Assembly (NCBI GenBank): GCA_030549775.1
Contig: CM060177.1
Location: 46,588,244 to 46,652,243 of the forward strand
DNA: 64,000 nt
DNA from: Tamarix chinensis
Taxonomy: Eukaryota; Streptophyta; Magnoliopsida; Caryophyllales; Tamaricaceae
Reading direction: 5' to 3'
Below are positions 1-10,876 of the stretch, in pieces (positions within the stretch are counted from its first letter, which is position 1; every line of letters starts with the position of its first letter). Made by a program: the position numbers and the translations under genes. The notes beneath the pieces are model-generated. The model saw only the letters and a list, made by a program, of their open reading frames with translations. It did not search any database and was not told where the DNA came from.

Positions 1-430
1 AAAATCAAATGAAACCATAGAGTGAGATATTACTTGATAGTGACAACAATGCCCAAAGCCACCACAAGCAACACTGAAGAACCAGAGAGAAAGAGATGGG
101 AGTAGATGGATCATATGGGAGAAGGACTAGGCAAAGATGGGAGTAGACCAATAAACTAGAGAAATAGATGATGAAACGAGAGTATTGAAGGAAATTGAAT
201 CCATTAACTAGGCAAAGATTAGAAGTGAATAGTACCGACAACAAAAATTTTAAACAAAATCGAAACACATATGAAGTATGAACAATATTAAACAAAGAGA
301 GATAGTTGAAAATAGAGATGCATAGGGAGACGAAAAATACCAAAGAACAACAAAATCAGGAGAACAAAATGTCGAATGGTATCAAAAAGTACCAAAATTA
401 TTTTCTTAATCATGATAAATTTAGCAAACG
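1..430. other. Unassigned left edge
   Basis: No protein family is recognisable in any frame. It lies on the internal side of a possible minus-strand primer-binding site at 431-443, so it may be the decayed leader or gag region of a minus-strand retrotransposon. The 112-codon minus-strand open frame here is hydrophobic and has no motif; I do not call it a gene. Confidence 0.2.
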
Positions 431-443
431 ACTTTGATACCAA
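431..443 (-). other. Possible retrotransposon primer-binding site
   Basis: The minus strand reads TTGGTATCAAAGT. It matches the complement of the 3' end of plant initiator Met-tRNA (TGGTATCAGAGC) at about 10 of 12 positions. If real, an LTR lies immediately to the right (444 onward) and transcription runs leftward. No gag is recognisable, so this could be chance. Confidence 0.35.
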
Positions 444-1720
444 TTAATAGATTAATTTAATCTATATATCCTACATGATTGAATGTTAATTCATCAAGAT
501 TCACACATAACATAATTCAAAAGCATACCTAAATCCATAACCCAATAATGACCAATGGATTCGGGATAATGGCGGTACTATGGTCTCTTGGATCGGGCAC
601 ATGCTCATTGGTCTCTATTGATTAATGGAAATATAATAGAACCGGGGGAGTGTGTGATCTAGGGACCACGACCCTATATATAGAGAACTGATTTGTCATT
701 TATCAAGCTATTATAGCTATGTTTATCAACAACCTAGAATACCCAATATCTCTACACATACAAACCCACATCTAATTGGATACATTAAGCCCAATTATTT
801 ATACACAAATATGATCACTTATATACAAGCTTAATTTATACGAAAACTCGTAATTTTTACATTTCACATATAAGTTCAAATTTTAGATAAAAACCTCATA
901 GTGGAAGCTTAATTTTACTATATATTCAAGATTGGATGGGTTTATTGTGTTAGTAATTGTATAGGAAAAACCTGGAGCGCTGACCTTAATGGTGAGGCTT
1001 GAGAACTCAGAGATTTGGTCGATGGCTCGATCATAGAAGTGGTGCACATTATTTAGGAGACTAATTATGTTTCCTATTAAAGGGTAAGATCAAGGACATG
1101 GGGTAAACGACTTGTTGTTTGGATTATCTAGTGCAAGGGAATACCAATAGAAGATAGATATCAATAGAGGTATGAAGATGATTACTATACTAAGAGTAGT
1201 GAGCTCGCTTAATTTTACCATTGATTAATAGTGAGCTGGCCTTGAATAATATATATAGTCAATTGAATAGATTGGATTAATACTATGATGATATATGAGG
1301 GTTACGTATGCTTCTTATGGTAATGGGAGGCTGATTATATTTTCGAACTAGTACAAACATTATTAATTGGATATAAAGGTTAAGCAGATGGGTAGGCTGT
1401 TACTATAGGGAAGGATAAGGAAGACGGAATAAAAGAGGGAGATAGGAACATAAGAAAATGAGAAGAAGAAAGAAGAACCAGTAAAGAAGTTTGATGTTGT
1501 TTTTGTTACATACATGATTTGTTACCGTTAGAGTATATTACTAGATTACAGAATCACCTAATGCATAACTGTTTGAAGGGGGGTGTGTGTGGGGGGCTGT
1601 AATTAGTTATATTAGTTCAGTAATAATGGTATCCACATAATACAACCTTGTGGTTGATTGGAACTTAATTCTCTCAAATAAAAAAAAAAAACAAATTATG
1701 TCACTTTATAGCATTTGGTA
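444..1720. other. AT-rich spacer, possible LTR with TATA box
   Basis: A TATATATA box sits at 675-682 in a locally GC-richer stretch and could serve either strand; with the site at 431-443 it would give a minus-strand LTR. From 900 to 1700 the sequence has no recognisable coding content. It ends in an A-run at 1680-1692, which could be a retroposed tail, although no target duplication was found. Confidence 0.25.
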
Positions 1721-2352
1721 TAGGGATGGTAATGGGTCGGGTCTGGGTTGGGTCCAACCATGCCCAAACTAGTACTCATTTATTTTACCAAGACCCAGAC
1801 CCGTTAGGTCTCCATAGTTCAGACCTAGACCTAAATCTATTAGGTTTAGTGGATAAATGGGTTCTAAATGGGTCCGGCTATTTATTTTTTTTAAATAATC
1901 TATGTAAATATAACTACATTTATATTTTATATAGCTTAGTATGTAATTCTTGTTATCCTCTGAGTGAAAAAATAAATGTTTTAAAACACTTTCGGTAACT
2001 TTTCAAATGGTGTTTTAATACTTTTAAAATACAATATTATACATATTGCTTATAAAGTAAATATAAAAAAATAAAATTAAAATTAATAAATAATGAGTTC
2101 AAATAAGATTACGACAATGATGACAAACATATTATTAGTATGTATACACACACACACACACACACACACAATGGGTCTGACGGGTCGGGTCTGGGTTCAA
2201 AACTATTGGACTTAGACCTAGACCCATTTAGGTACATATGAACCTAGATCTGACCAAGATCCGTCGGGTCCAAAAATCATGGACCCAAGCCCTTTAAAAA
2301 TAAGGTGGTTCTAGCAGATACGGATCTAATCCAGGACCAATTGCCATCCTTA
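1721..2352. mobile_element. hAT-type non-autonomous element, copy 1
   Basis: A 632-bp element bounded by inverted ends: it starts TAGGGATGGTAATGGG and its right end, read on the other strand, is TAAGGATGGCAATTGG. The flanks carry an 8-bp duplication, ATTTGGTA at 1713-1720 and ATTTGGTG at 2353-2360 (7 of 8). Eight-base duplications and TAGGGATGGCAA-like ends are typical of the hAT superfamily. There is no transposase; subterminal regions are rich in GGGTC and its complement. The 90-codon open frame inside is incidental. A second copy in the opposite orientation lies at 31309-31935. Confidence 0.8.
2146..2170. repeat. (AC)n microsatellite inside hAT-type element
   Basis: About 12 AC units lie roughly 180-205 bp from the right end of the element. 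The element at 31309 has a (GT)n tract at the equivalent distance from its left end, so the tract was probably present in their ancestor. Confidence 0.9.
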
Positions 2353-2614
2353 ATTTGGTGTATGTAAGAAAGAGCGGGAACCTCGCCTTGGAGGAAAACA
2401 ATTAAGAGTCTCAACAATTGTTAATAAGACAATATAACTAAACCCTTTAAATAGTTTGCACAAATATAAATCTAATAATAAAATAGCATGAGCGTTGATT
2501 AATTAGTATATGAGCATGAATTACTCAAGGGGTATATATATTTAGAAAATTTTTATATCAACACCAGTAGAGAAAATGAAAATATCAATGATTTTCTCAA
2601 GATTGGCTGACAAT

Positions 2615-3067
2615 TAGGGATATAAGCAGGGATAATTTTATCCGACAGATATTTAAACAAATATGGATATGAAAGATGAAAAAAATACCCATAGGTTCGG
2701 TTATGAATACGGGTATGGAATATCCATAGCCGTACCCATACCTATATTTATATCCATATCCATACCCATTTATCATATATATAATTAGCCTTATACCCTT
2801 AATTTTAAAATAAATATAATATAAATTAAGGTTAAAATTATCATTTTGCTCAACTTTAAATGGATTTATTTGTCGGATAATAGATTTATTCACTGAACAA
2901 TATTCGTTAATGGGTAAACGGATAATCTATCGGGTAACAGATATAGAACGGATACAAATATAGATGTATTAGTCAATATCTATTCGTGTACTGATATAGA
3001 TTTTCTAATCGAATACGGATATAGGTGTGGGTATACTTGCCCCGAACCCACCTAGTTTACATCCTTA
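2615..3067. mobile_element. Possible hAT-type short element
   Basis: The left end TAGGGATATAAGC and the reverse-read right end TAAGGATGTAAAC match at 10 of 13 positions. The interior repeats short CGGATA and GGGTAT words and their complements. Candidate 8-bp flanks (CTGACAAT and CCAACAAC) agree at only 5 of 8, so insertion is supported mainly by the inverted ends. It has no coding capacity, and the 98-codon frame over it is a Gly/Tyr artefact of the repeats. Confidence 0.5.
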
Positions 3068-3345
3068 CCAACAACACAATCAATCATTTCATAGAAATAG
3101 TAGTAGATTTGGACAGTTAATAGAGTGTGCATTAAGTTCGTATTGTAGGTCAAGAATTTTTATTTTTAGTTTTTTCAATTGTGAATCTAGTAAAATTTTC
3201 TAATCAATAAGCCTCAAAATTTAATGATGGAATTGAATTTTATCTTTTTGTTAGTACATAATTATATTTTCTTAAAGAATTGTTAGCATAAGACAACCTA
3301 AGCTATCCATTCAAAGGACAAAAATTAAGCTTCATCTATCTCTCC

Positions 3346-3462
3346 CTTCTTCTTCTTCTTCTTCTTCTTCTTCTTCTTCTTCTTCTTCTTCTTCTTCTTC
3401 TTCTTCTTCTTCTTCTTCTTCTTCTTCTTCTTCTTCTTCTTCTTCTTCTTCTTCTTCTTCTT

Positions 3463-3492
<30 letters not shown>
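3346..3492. repeat. (CTT)49 triplet repeat
   Basis: About 147 bases of uninterrupted CTT (GAA on the other strand). It creates a poly-Arg open frame on the minus strand that should not be annotated as a protein. It directly precedes the truncated start of the LINE fragment at 3501. Long homopurine GAA tracts can form triplex DNA. Confidence 0.97.
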
Positions 3493-3493
<1 letters not shown>

Positions 3494-3500
3494 TTCTTCC

Positions 3501-3809
3501 TAGAATGTCATTGGAAAGGATATTTGATGTTGTGAGTGAATTTTGGCATATAGGAAGGATGTTGAAATAACTTAATAATAGTGCCATCACTCTAATTCCT
3601 GATGCTAATCGAGTGAAAGAGAATAGATCAATTGTGTGTTGCAATGTCTTCTACAAGATCTTTTCTAATATGTTGACCAGTAGATTACAAAATGCGTTGA
3701 ATTGCATAATTGCTAATTCTTAGGCCACATTGATAGAAGGTAGAAACCTAGGAGATAATATTTTAATGGTCATAGAATCGGTGAAACACTATCAAAGGAA
3801 GTCTATTAG
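3501..3809 (+). pseudogene. LINE (L1-type) reverse transcriptase fragment
   Basis: The + strand translates to a recognisable piece of a plant non-LTR reverse transcriptase. One stretch resembles the conserved LTLIPK...YRPIACCNVIYK block (here ITLIPDANRVKENRSIVCCN), followed by a block like the usual LTNRLK...SAFVEGR...NILL (here LTSRLQ, EGRNLGDNIL). In-frame stops occur before LNNSAITLIP and inside the second block (NS then stop then AT). The fragment is cut on the left by the CTT tract and on the right by the LTR starting at 3810, just before the catalytic KVDIRKAYDS block seen in the LINE at 42.8 kb. It is an inactive relic; family assignment is firm, subfamily unknown. Confidence 0.85.
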
Positions 3810-4400
3810 TGAAATACCCCAAAACCCTAATATAGAGAATTATAACAAATTAAGGATTTATTAAGAAAAATTATTTTATTAAAATAAGAGGAAGAAATTA
3901 AAGCAAAATCAAGTAGAAATTAATAAATAATTTAATTGGAAAAAATTTAGGGTGTTTTGTTAATTAAAATGGAATTTAGGAAAACTCTCTCAAAAATCCT
4001 AAATTAACCTAAAAAGGGAATTTAATTATTATTTTATTAAAATATTATTATTTTTAAATATCCCAAAATACCAAAATATTTTAAATACCCCAACCCACCA
4101 ATTTTTATTCTTTTCTTTTTCCCCTCTCTTTTCTTTTCTTTTCTTTTCTTTCCTTCTTCTCCTTTCTCTTTTTCTTTCTTCCCTTTCTTTCCCCAATCTG
4201 GGCCAGCCCACCTTATGTCCTAGACTCTTCCTTTCTCCTACATGGCCCAGGCCCGCCGCTCCCCTCCTTTCCTCCCTCGCTAGCTAACTAGCCCGGTCCG
4301 ACCTACCTTCTTTTTCTTTCTTTTCTCCATGGACCAACCGACCATCCCCTTCTTCTTCCATTCTCCTTCTCCCCCGACCTTCCTTCTCCCCGACACTCAA

Positions 4401-6640
4401 TGTAACACCCTAAAATTTACTATTGAAAATTTTTATTTTAGTAAAGAGTTTCACGAAAGCAAGTAAATCAAAACTTGTGAATTTCGGGGGTATTATTGTC
4501 GTGATCAGTACAACCTCAAGCCCCAACCGGTCTCGTACTAACCACAAGGCTAAAGAATAATTAACAACCATCATAATTCAAACTCAAAGCAAGGCTTCAT
4601 AGAAGCATTAAAAAATTAATAAGACAGAAATTAGAGTAGGAAAAAACAGTTTACAATCCAAAGGTACATAAGTAAAATTCCTTAAAGGGAAATAAAGCAA
4701 CAGTACGATAAAACGAGTCTGAATATACAGATAAAAAATAAGAGAACATAGGAAGTAAATCTGGACACGTCGCTCCCGATTCCAAACCAAGTCCATGCTC
4801 AACACTCAGCTCTATCCGATGCCTCGTAAGCATCAAAGGTAACGAAAATAGTATCACCAACCTGCACAAACTTAGAGGGGCCTTCAGCTGATGGGAATGA
4901 GCATCACCCATAAAATGGGTGGTCAATACGCTATGTACAAAGCAAGGTAACCATGCAACTAAGTCCAACACACAAACGCATATAATACAAAGATGATCAC
5001 AAACAACATACAATCATTATAGATAGATAAAGGCTAGGTTGTAGTCTGGATAATCTCTTATCAATATTCATTTCACACCATGCTTATTATCATTCCATAC
5101 GAGTACAAGAGCCCCACTATTATAGCCGGTGGACCGAAAACATACAAGGCATAATGCTCCTGACCACTATTATTGCCGGTGGATTGGTCTCTAGGGCAAA
5201 GTACTCCTGGCCACTATTTTTCGTCAGTGAGCCGGTTTGACCCCAACTCTCATGGTGTTTTGCTATAAGTACTTAGTATCTTTCCCATGTCTTATCACAA
5301 TTATGTTCGGTTTGTTAAGCACAAAATTTCCCACTATTATAGCCGGTGGATTGAAAATATTTAGGGAAAAATGCTCCTAGCCACTATTATTCACCAATGG
5401 ATCAATCTCTAGGGCACCCTGGCACCTGGCCACTATTATTCACCGATGGATCAATCTCTAGGGCACCCCAACACCTGGCCACTATTATTTGCCGGTGGAC
5501 CGGTCTGGGCCCAGCTCAACAGTCTTTCTCTTTAAATGGTTAATATCTTATTTGTGTCTTATTCAACATGTTTTCACACTCCATCTACTCTTATTCTCCC
5601 AATAGGGGCATGCCCCATATCTTGAGACTCTACCCCTCCTAACACACCCCATCATCCTTTCCCTCATCCCCTTACTCACACTAGAGGCCCAACTCCTAAG
5701 TGGGTGGGTCAAGGCCCACTACTTTACACCTCTAAGTCCACTCATTACCTTACCTTAGGGTTTTCTCGAAAAACCCTAATTTAGGCATATGTGGCCCATC
5801 TTTCTCTGCCTCACACAACCCAAGATGTTTTAATACCCCACACATCACATCCTTTAGATCCAACCCTTATCCTTTCACTTTACTCCCCTAGATATGCTTG
5901 TGACCATGAAACCCTATCTGGCTACACCAAACCCTAGCATCCTTCTTTCCACATGTCACCCTTCCATTTTGCACCTTCCACTCTTGCTTTCCCATGATAC
6001 CCATACTCACCTTATATATGACACTCCTACATCCTTATCTCATACTCCACTCACCCTTAATTATTTTTACTTTCACAACCATCTCAAATTAGGGGTTTCC
6101 TACCAAACCCTAGCCATGTCTCCTTTGCACCCTTATACTAACCCATGTACTATTTTTCACCTACAACCTATAATTACCCAAACAACTCTTCTTTTACATT
6201 ACTTAAATCCCAAGACAACTTTTCATATGTAAATTTCATCCCCATGAAGATTCTATCCACCCCATGTAAACCCTCAAAGTTTCCATGCAAAACCCTAGAA
6301 TCTCCCATGCAAACCCTAGAATTCTCATACAAAGTTCACCCACTCTTTTATTTTATTCAAAGTCCCTTCTCATTTTCCTTTCCATGGATCTTGAGATATT
6401 TAGGTTAATCCCATATCGCTTAGTCAACTTACTTTCCTTTTGTCAACTCAGCTCCCTATTTTCCTCTATCATCCTTTCACCCCATATCATTACATTAAAT
6501 ATCCTCACATGCATGTCCTAAAGGGCCACATCACAACATATCATAATCACAACATAAACACATTATACACATGCCATAAAAGAACACATGAGCATACCTC
6601 AATTCCAAGCTGTGCTACACATGCCATAACTTACGATGTG
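4401..6640 (-). mobile_element. Reverse-oriented LTR piece inside the chimeric LTR
   Basis: It starts TGTAACACCCTAAAATTTAC, the reversed LTR terminus, and follows the solo LTR at 14064 block by block: GGTAACCATGCA-like block near 4940, minisatellite 5114-5510, GGGTCAAGGCCCACTAC block near 5708, and CAATTCCAAGCT near 6600. Its first ~340 bases are the inverted counterpart of about 6650-7008. No primer-binding site lies to its left, so it is not followed by internal sequence. The right boundary (about 6640) is approximate. Confidence 0.65.
5114..5510. repeat. LTR-borne CCACTATTATAGCCGGTGG minisatellite, copy A
   Basis: About seven degenerate units of roughly 55-65 bp, each with a core like CCACTATTATAGCCGGTGG, arranged in two blocks separated by a conserved spacer containing GTTCGGTTTGTTAAGCAC. 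CCAC and GTGG within the core can pair. The same array sits at the same place in the LTRs at 15690 and 59655. Confidence 0.85.
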
Positions 6641-7011
6641 GCCAAATTTACTTTTTATGTTCCTTTATTTTGTATTGGTTTATTCAGACTTAATTTTTAT
6701 CGTACTATAGCCTTTATTTCTTTCAAAAAATTTTAATTATATACTTTGAATTATAAAATCTTTTCCACGTACCCTGATTTCTGTCATATGAATGTTTCAT
6801 TGCTTGTATGAAGCCTCATTTTGAGTTTGAATTATGATGGTAGGTAATCTTTCTTTAGCTTTGTGGTTAGTATGAGACCGGCTGGGGGCTAGGCTTGTAC
6901 TGATCACGGTGGTAATATCCCCGAAATTCACAAGCTTTGATTTACTTGCTTTTGTTGAATCTTCTAATAAAATAAATTTTTTTAGTAGTGAATTTTGGGG
7001 GTAGTACAAGT

Positions 7012-7023
7012 TGGTATCAGAGC
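7012..7023 (+). other. Primer-binding site (initiator Met tRNA)
   Basis: TGGTATCAGAGC is a perfect 12-base match to the complement of the 3' end of plant initiator Met-tRNA. It lies three bases after the CA that ends the LTR at 7008. This fixes the orientation of the element as + and marks the start of internal sequence. Confidence 0.85.
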
Positions 7024-7259
7024 ATTGGTTTTGGTAACCATGTTTTTTTTTCAAGCAAATTTTGATTTACAAAGTTTTCCCCAATTTTGAAACATTTTCG
7101 AACCTAGAAAGGCCTTTCCATTTTTAAAGTTCCAAGTTCGGACCACAGTGAGGAATGTAAGGATAGATTAGGGTTTTCCCCAAAGGGGAAACAGTGTGAA
7201 ATGATTGCTTTGAATCAGTAGGTTCGCTCCTAACCTCACCTTTTTTGTTTCAGCTTCCA

Positions 7260-7560
7260 ATGGTGATGAACGACGGAATAGGGTATTTGGAGGAGGCTTT
7301 CGAGGATTTCATGAAGTTCGTCCAGCACCAGTCCCTGGTGCCTATCCCCCACCCTCACCCCGTTGAGGGCACTGGTGAGGACTAGCTTTGGAGGGTAACT
7401 GGACATCACCCTCTGACCTACTCCGACGAGGAGGACCCGGTGGTCCTTAAAGGGTAGATCCGGGATATGGATCACACTTTTGAAGTAGTAGGCAGTCCAA
7501 CATCGTAGCCTTTTTCCTGAAAGGTGTAGCAAATGCCTAGTGGGTGGAGCACCGTGCCTG
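7260..7560 (+). pseudogene. Ty3/gypsy gag, N-terminal remnant
   Basis: The + strand from an ATG at 7260 reads MVMNDGIGYLEEAFEDFMKF, then, after stops, DPVVLKG(stop)IRDMDHTFEV and VANA(stop)WVEH. These match the plant gypsy gag pattern DPxxxExWIxxMExxFE...AxxWW. Stops stand at canonical Trp sites (WI and WW), consistent with TGG to TAG change. It follows the primer-binding site by about 240 bp, as gag should. Homology stops near 7560, where the opposite-strand pol of another element begins; everything downstream of the capsid start is gone. Confidence 0.7.
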
Positions 7561-7576
7561 AGTGGAAGACAGTCTT

Positions 7577-8647
7577 AGTACCTTGGTCATCAATCTCATG
7601 AAGGAGCATGGAACATTACATAGTCCAAATGGCATCACCAACCACTCGTACAACCCATACTTAGTCTTGAAGGCTGTCTTCCACTCGTCCCCTTCCCTTA
7701 TCCTCATTTAATCATAGCCGCTCCTAAGATCAATCTTTGAGAATACCTTTGCACCATGCAACTCATCTAACATGTCATCCAATATTGGCATCATAAATAT
7801 ATACTTGATTGTGATGTTGTTTATTTCCCTTGAATCAATACACATCCTCCACATACCATCCTTCTTAGGCACCAACAAAGATGGAACTCTATATGGAATC
7901 ATTCTCTCCCAAATATAGCCTCAGTCCAATTACTCTTACACTTTTTATAGCTCCTTATCCTTCTCCAAATTATATCTATAAGCCGGCTTGTTTGGTAAGG
8001 GGACTCCTAGCATGAGATGAATAGCGTGCTCAATGCCTCTCAAAGGAGGTAGCCCACTTGGTAACTCATTCGTAAAAACATTGTCATACTCTTTTAACAC
8101 TTGTTGCAATTTTGGATACATATTAGCATTACCCCCTTGTTGGGCTTCCTTTACCACCAATGCATAGCATATATTCCCATATTTTATAGCTTCAATCATC
8201 TCACACTCCTTAAGGATCAACAACCCATGCTACTCTTCTTTCTTCCCCTCCTACAATCAACATCTTCTTTATTTTTTTATGCATGCTATTGGTTCCTTCC
8301 CCCTTTTCATTCCTCAAAATTGAATCCTACCCATCTATATTAGGTTTTAGCCTAAACTTATTTTAGCCCTTGCACACCACATACTCATTAAGGGCCCCAT
8401 CACGCACAACCTTCTTATCAAATTGCCACAACCTCCCCAACAAAATGTGACAATAATCCATAGGTAGAATATCACATAAAACATCATGAAAATAATTTTC
8501 AATCTTAAAAGAGATAAGATTTTGTTTGGTTACCCTTACACCTTTGTCCTTTTCTTCAAGAGTGAACCTTCTAAACATTGTCTTAATTTGTGACTTGAGA
8601 AATTGGTGACTTCGACACACCCTTGAAAGTCGAACCATATGGAGCAT
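7577..8647 (-). pseudogene. Ty3/gypsy pol remnant (protease linker and RT)
   Basis: Read leftward, 8647-8363 carries the end of the protease and linker with CDILPMDYCHILLGRLWQFD, a typical gypsy signature. 8223-7945 carries the pre-RT segment with ELPSGLPPLRGIEHAIHL and NKPAYR. 7902-7708 is the RT start with [19 protein letters not shown] and [10 protein letters not shown]. After a stop, [20 protein letters not shown] and [10 protein letters not shown] continue to about 7578. The sequence ends there, before the YxDD catalytic motif, RNase H and integrase. Several stops and frame changes break it. The conserved blocks look like the Tekay/Del or Reina part of the chromoviruses, but I cannot place it firmly. 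Confidence 0.85.
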
Positions 8648-8649
8648 TG

Positions 8650-9440
8650 GTTGACTTGTTTGGTGGCTTTGTTCTCTTCAACTGTTTCTCAAACTTGATT
8701 GCTAACTTGACTAAGTCTTCAAACACTTCATAAGGATACACCTCCACCTTCTCTCAAAGATTCATATTTAACACCCCCAATAAATTGTGCACATCGTTTT
8801 TCTTCTCTTTCTTGGACATCATATATAAGAGATAACATTTCAAACTCTCAAATGTATTCCTCAACTCCAAACAATCCTTGCCTCTATGCAGTCAGCTTTA
8901 GAAAATTCTCTTACTCGTATTCTTGAGGCACACATTTCTTTATCAAGTGTTTTCTTAATTTTTCCCATGACCTAATTTTTAATTTTCCTTCTCTCTCCCT
9001 CCTCCTTTTCAAATTATCATACCACACTCTAGAAAATTTCTTATACTTCAATATTGCTATTCGGCAGCTCTTCTCATCATCAATCTCTTTATACTCATAA
9101 ATAGATCCAAGAATTTGTAACCATTTGAGAAAATATTCTGGATCAAGATTACCTTTAAACTTAGGTAGATAAAATCATATTATTTTTCCATAATATCATA
9201 GGTCTTTCTTGAGGTGTCACGTGGTCTTACATAATCTCCCATGCTCTCTTCTCCTTCCTCCACTCAATTTTGTGCCCTTCTAATGGGGTCTTCCTCTACT
9301 TGTTCCCTTCAGTTTTGTGGTTGTACATGTGACTCTTGAGCTTGGGAAGCTTCTATTATCCCCACATGTAGCTTTATCTCCTTGATTTCATCCACCAAGG
9401 CCTTGAGAATATCTCTCAATTCTTCTCCTTGGTTCTCCAT
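8650..9440 (-). pseudogene. Ty3/gypsy gag remnant
   Basis: The minus-strand ATG at 9440 opens MENQGEELRDILKALVDEIK. Further on are YFLKWLQILGSIYEYKEIDD, LKYKKFSRVWYDNLKRRRER, KLKIRSWEKLRKHLIKKCVP and EYEN-like sequence, then FEDLVKLAIKFEKQLKRTKP. This order matches chromovirus gag (capsid with DPxxFLxWLxxxExxFEYK, LRxYAxxWWxNL, then linker). Stops follow PQN and RRAQN, where relatives commonly have Trp, again consistent with TGG decay. No intact zinc knuckle was recognised before the protease region. It is the same element as the pol remnant to its left. Confidence 0.8.
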
Positions 9441-9603
9441 CTTCTATCTTCACCAACCAAATGGTTTCCTCCAAAACACGCCCCTATGTGCTTAGATTTT
9501 TGGTGTCTTCTCGATGAATTCTTGGAGAATCTTGAAGATGAGAAGCGTTCTTGAAGAATCTTGAAAGAAAAATTGAATCTTGACTATAATAGATCAAACC
9601 TAA

Positions 9604-9616
9604 GGCTTTGATACCA
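9604..9616 (-). other. Primer-binding site of the minus-strand gypsy element
   Basis: On the minus strand TGGTATCAAAGCC matches the initiator Met-tRNA complement with one mismatch in the first 12 bases. It lies about 165 bp before the gag ATG at 9440 and just after a candidate LTR end (CA, which is TG at 9621-9622 on the + strand). Confidence 0.75.
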
Positions 9617-9620
9617 AAGT

Positions 9621-10260
9621 TGATGTGTGTGTGAGTATGGAATTCTCAATTATGTGATATTAAGGCTCAGTTATGTTTAGATTAATAAAAAGAAGCTTAA
9701 AAAATGACGGATGGATGATAAAGGTATTCGAATAAGGTAAACTAATAATGATGATGAATTGAATATGATGATTATGATTCGGTGGTGATGGGTGAATGAT
9801 GATGATGGTTCGAATGTGATGCGATGACTATGATATTGATTCGACAATGATGTATTGGTGCTGATGATGATTCAAAGGTTAAGGCTTAATATAAGATGAT
9901 TTTGTGGGTGTGGGTTTAGCTTCAAAATTGGGGTTAGGGTTAGGTTGTGGTTTAAATTTTAGGGTTAGGGTTTCAAATAGTGGAGCATATTTAGGGTTTC
10001 AATTAAGCTTCGATTTGGGTGATGTTTGGATGATGGTGATGGATAGAAAAACATGGAGTATAGAAAGTATAAAGGATAGAACTTAATCTCTAATTCACAT
10101 AGATAAAGAGATTAAGATTTTCAAGATTAATCGTTCGCACATATTCAATTAACTTGAATTAAAATCACACAGAATACAAATTCCTTTCAACTTCAATACT
10201 TGATCATCAACTACATATAATAGTGACTTTTATAGCTTTATATAGCCAATCTACAATTTA
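9621..10260 (-). mobile_element. 5' LTR (part) of the minus-strand gypsy element
   Basis: It lies immediately upstream of the primer-binding site on the minus strand. A TATA-like sequence TATATAAAGCTATAAAAG is readable on the minus strand around 10225-10245, suggesting promoter and transcript start roughly 600 bp from the LTR end. It includes a few GGGTTAGGG words (9925-9970) of no evident meaning. The outer boundary to the right could not be found, so the end given is approximate. Confidence 0.5.
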
Positions 10261-10876
10261 GCTAAGAAGCATAATTCAAAACTTACCAAGCTAAAAGATA
10301 TTATTCTACTTTATGCTTTGGCTAATATTTAACCTGACTACTTAATCAATTAATTAGATAAATCAATAATTATACACGTCCAAGCAGTATATATTCTCCC
10401 TATGTACTCCATACATGCCAGGCACATGCATGTACACACCTAGTAGCTTGTATGGTACGTTTCATCTATTACTAGCAACATAACCATCCGTTTCTCTTAA
10501 ATTTTGTGGGAGCTCCTTTTTAAATAAAGAATAATTCCATAATTATGAATGCCAATTCCTAAGTGTTTTCTCCTGCATTAATTGCAAGCATCACACCAAA
10601 ATCATCAAATCAACAATTACCTGTAAGATAAGGTGGCATCTACTCAAAGAAATGAGCAACAACCATAAAAAGGATGGTCAGTGTGCTACGCGACAAGTAA
10701 TGTAACAAAGAAAATCAATAGAATAAGGCATTCATAACACATAGGAATCATATACCAATATAAATACTATGCATACATGAGTTACTTATGATATGATGAG
10801 AATTAAGAGAAAATTGTATTAGAATTCATTATTTAGTGATCACACAATTTCAATTACTTAGTCATTTGATTTTAGG
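10261..10876. other. AT-rich stretch with LTR-like block
   Basis: No coding content. 10655-10705 carries a diverged copy of the block found in the large LTRs (CATAAAAAGGATGGTCAGTGTGCTACGC), so part of this interval is probably an old LTR in the minus orientation. Confidence 0.3.

Larger units (their letters stand above)
3810..7008 (+). mobile_element. Chimeric LTR of a + strand Ty3/gypsy element
   Basis: The left end, TGAAATACCCCAAAACCC, matches the promoter-side end of the LTRs at 57032 and 61514 and, on the minus strand, of the solo LTR ending at 19480. The right end reads TTTTGGGGGTAGTACA and stops in CA at 7008, three bases before a primer-binding site, as a 5' LTR should. The interior is not continuous: 3810-4400 is the promoter-side part (AT-rich block, then pyrimidine tract), 4401 to about 6640 is a piece of the same LTR family in reverse, and about 6650-7008 is the proper terminal part. 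The TATA box expected roughly 780-900 bp into the LTR is missing, so the LTR is probably dead. It interrupts the LINE fragment on its left. Confidence 0.7.

Noticed and set aside
3336..3644. Poly-Arg protein on the minus strand
   Set aside because: Pure translation of the (CTT)n tract.
9925..9985. Telomere-like GGGTTAGGG words
   Set aside because: Only four or so imperfect words, not a tandem array, within an LTR. Not evidence of an interstitial telomere.
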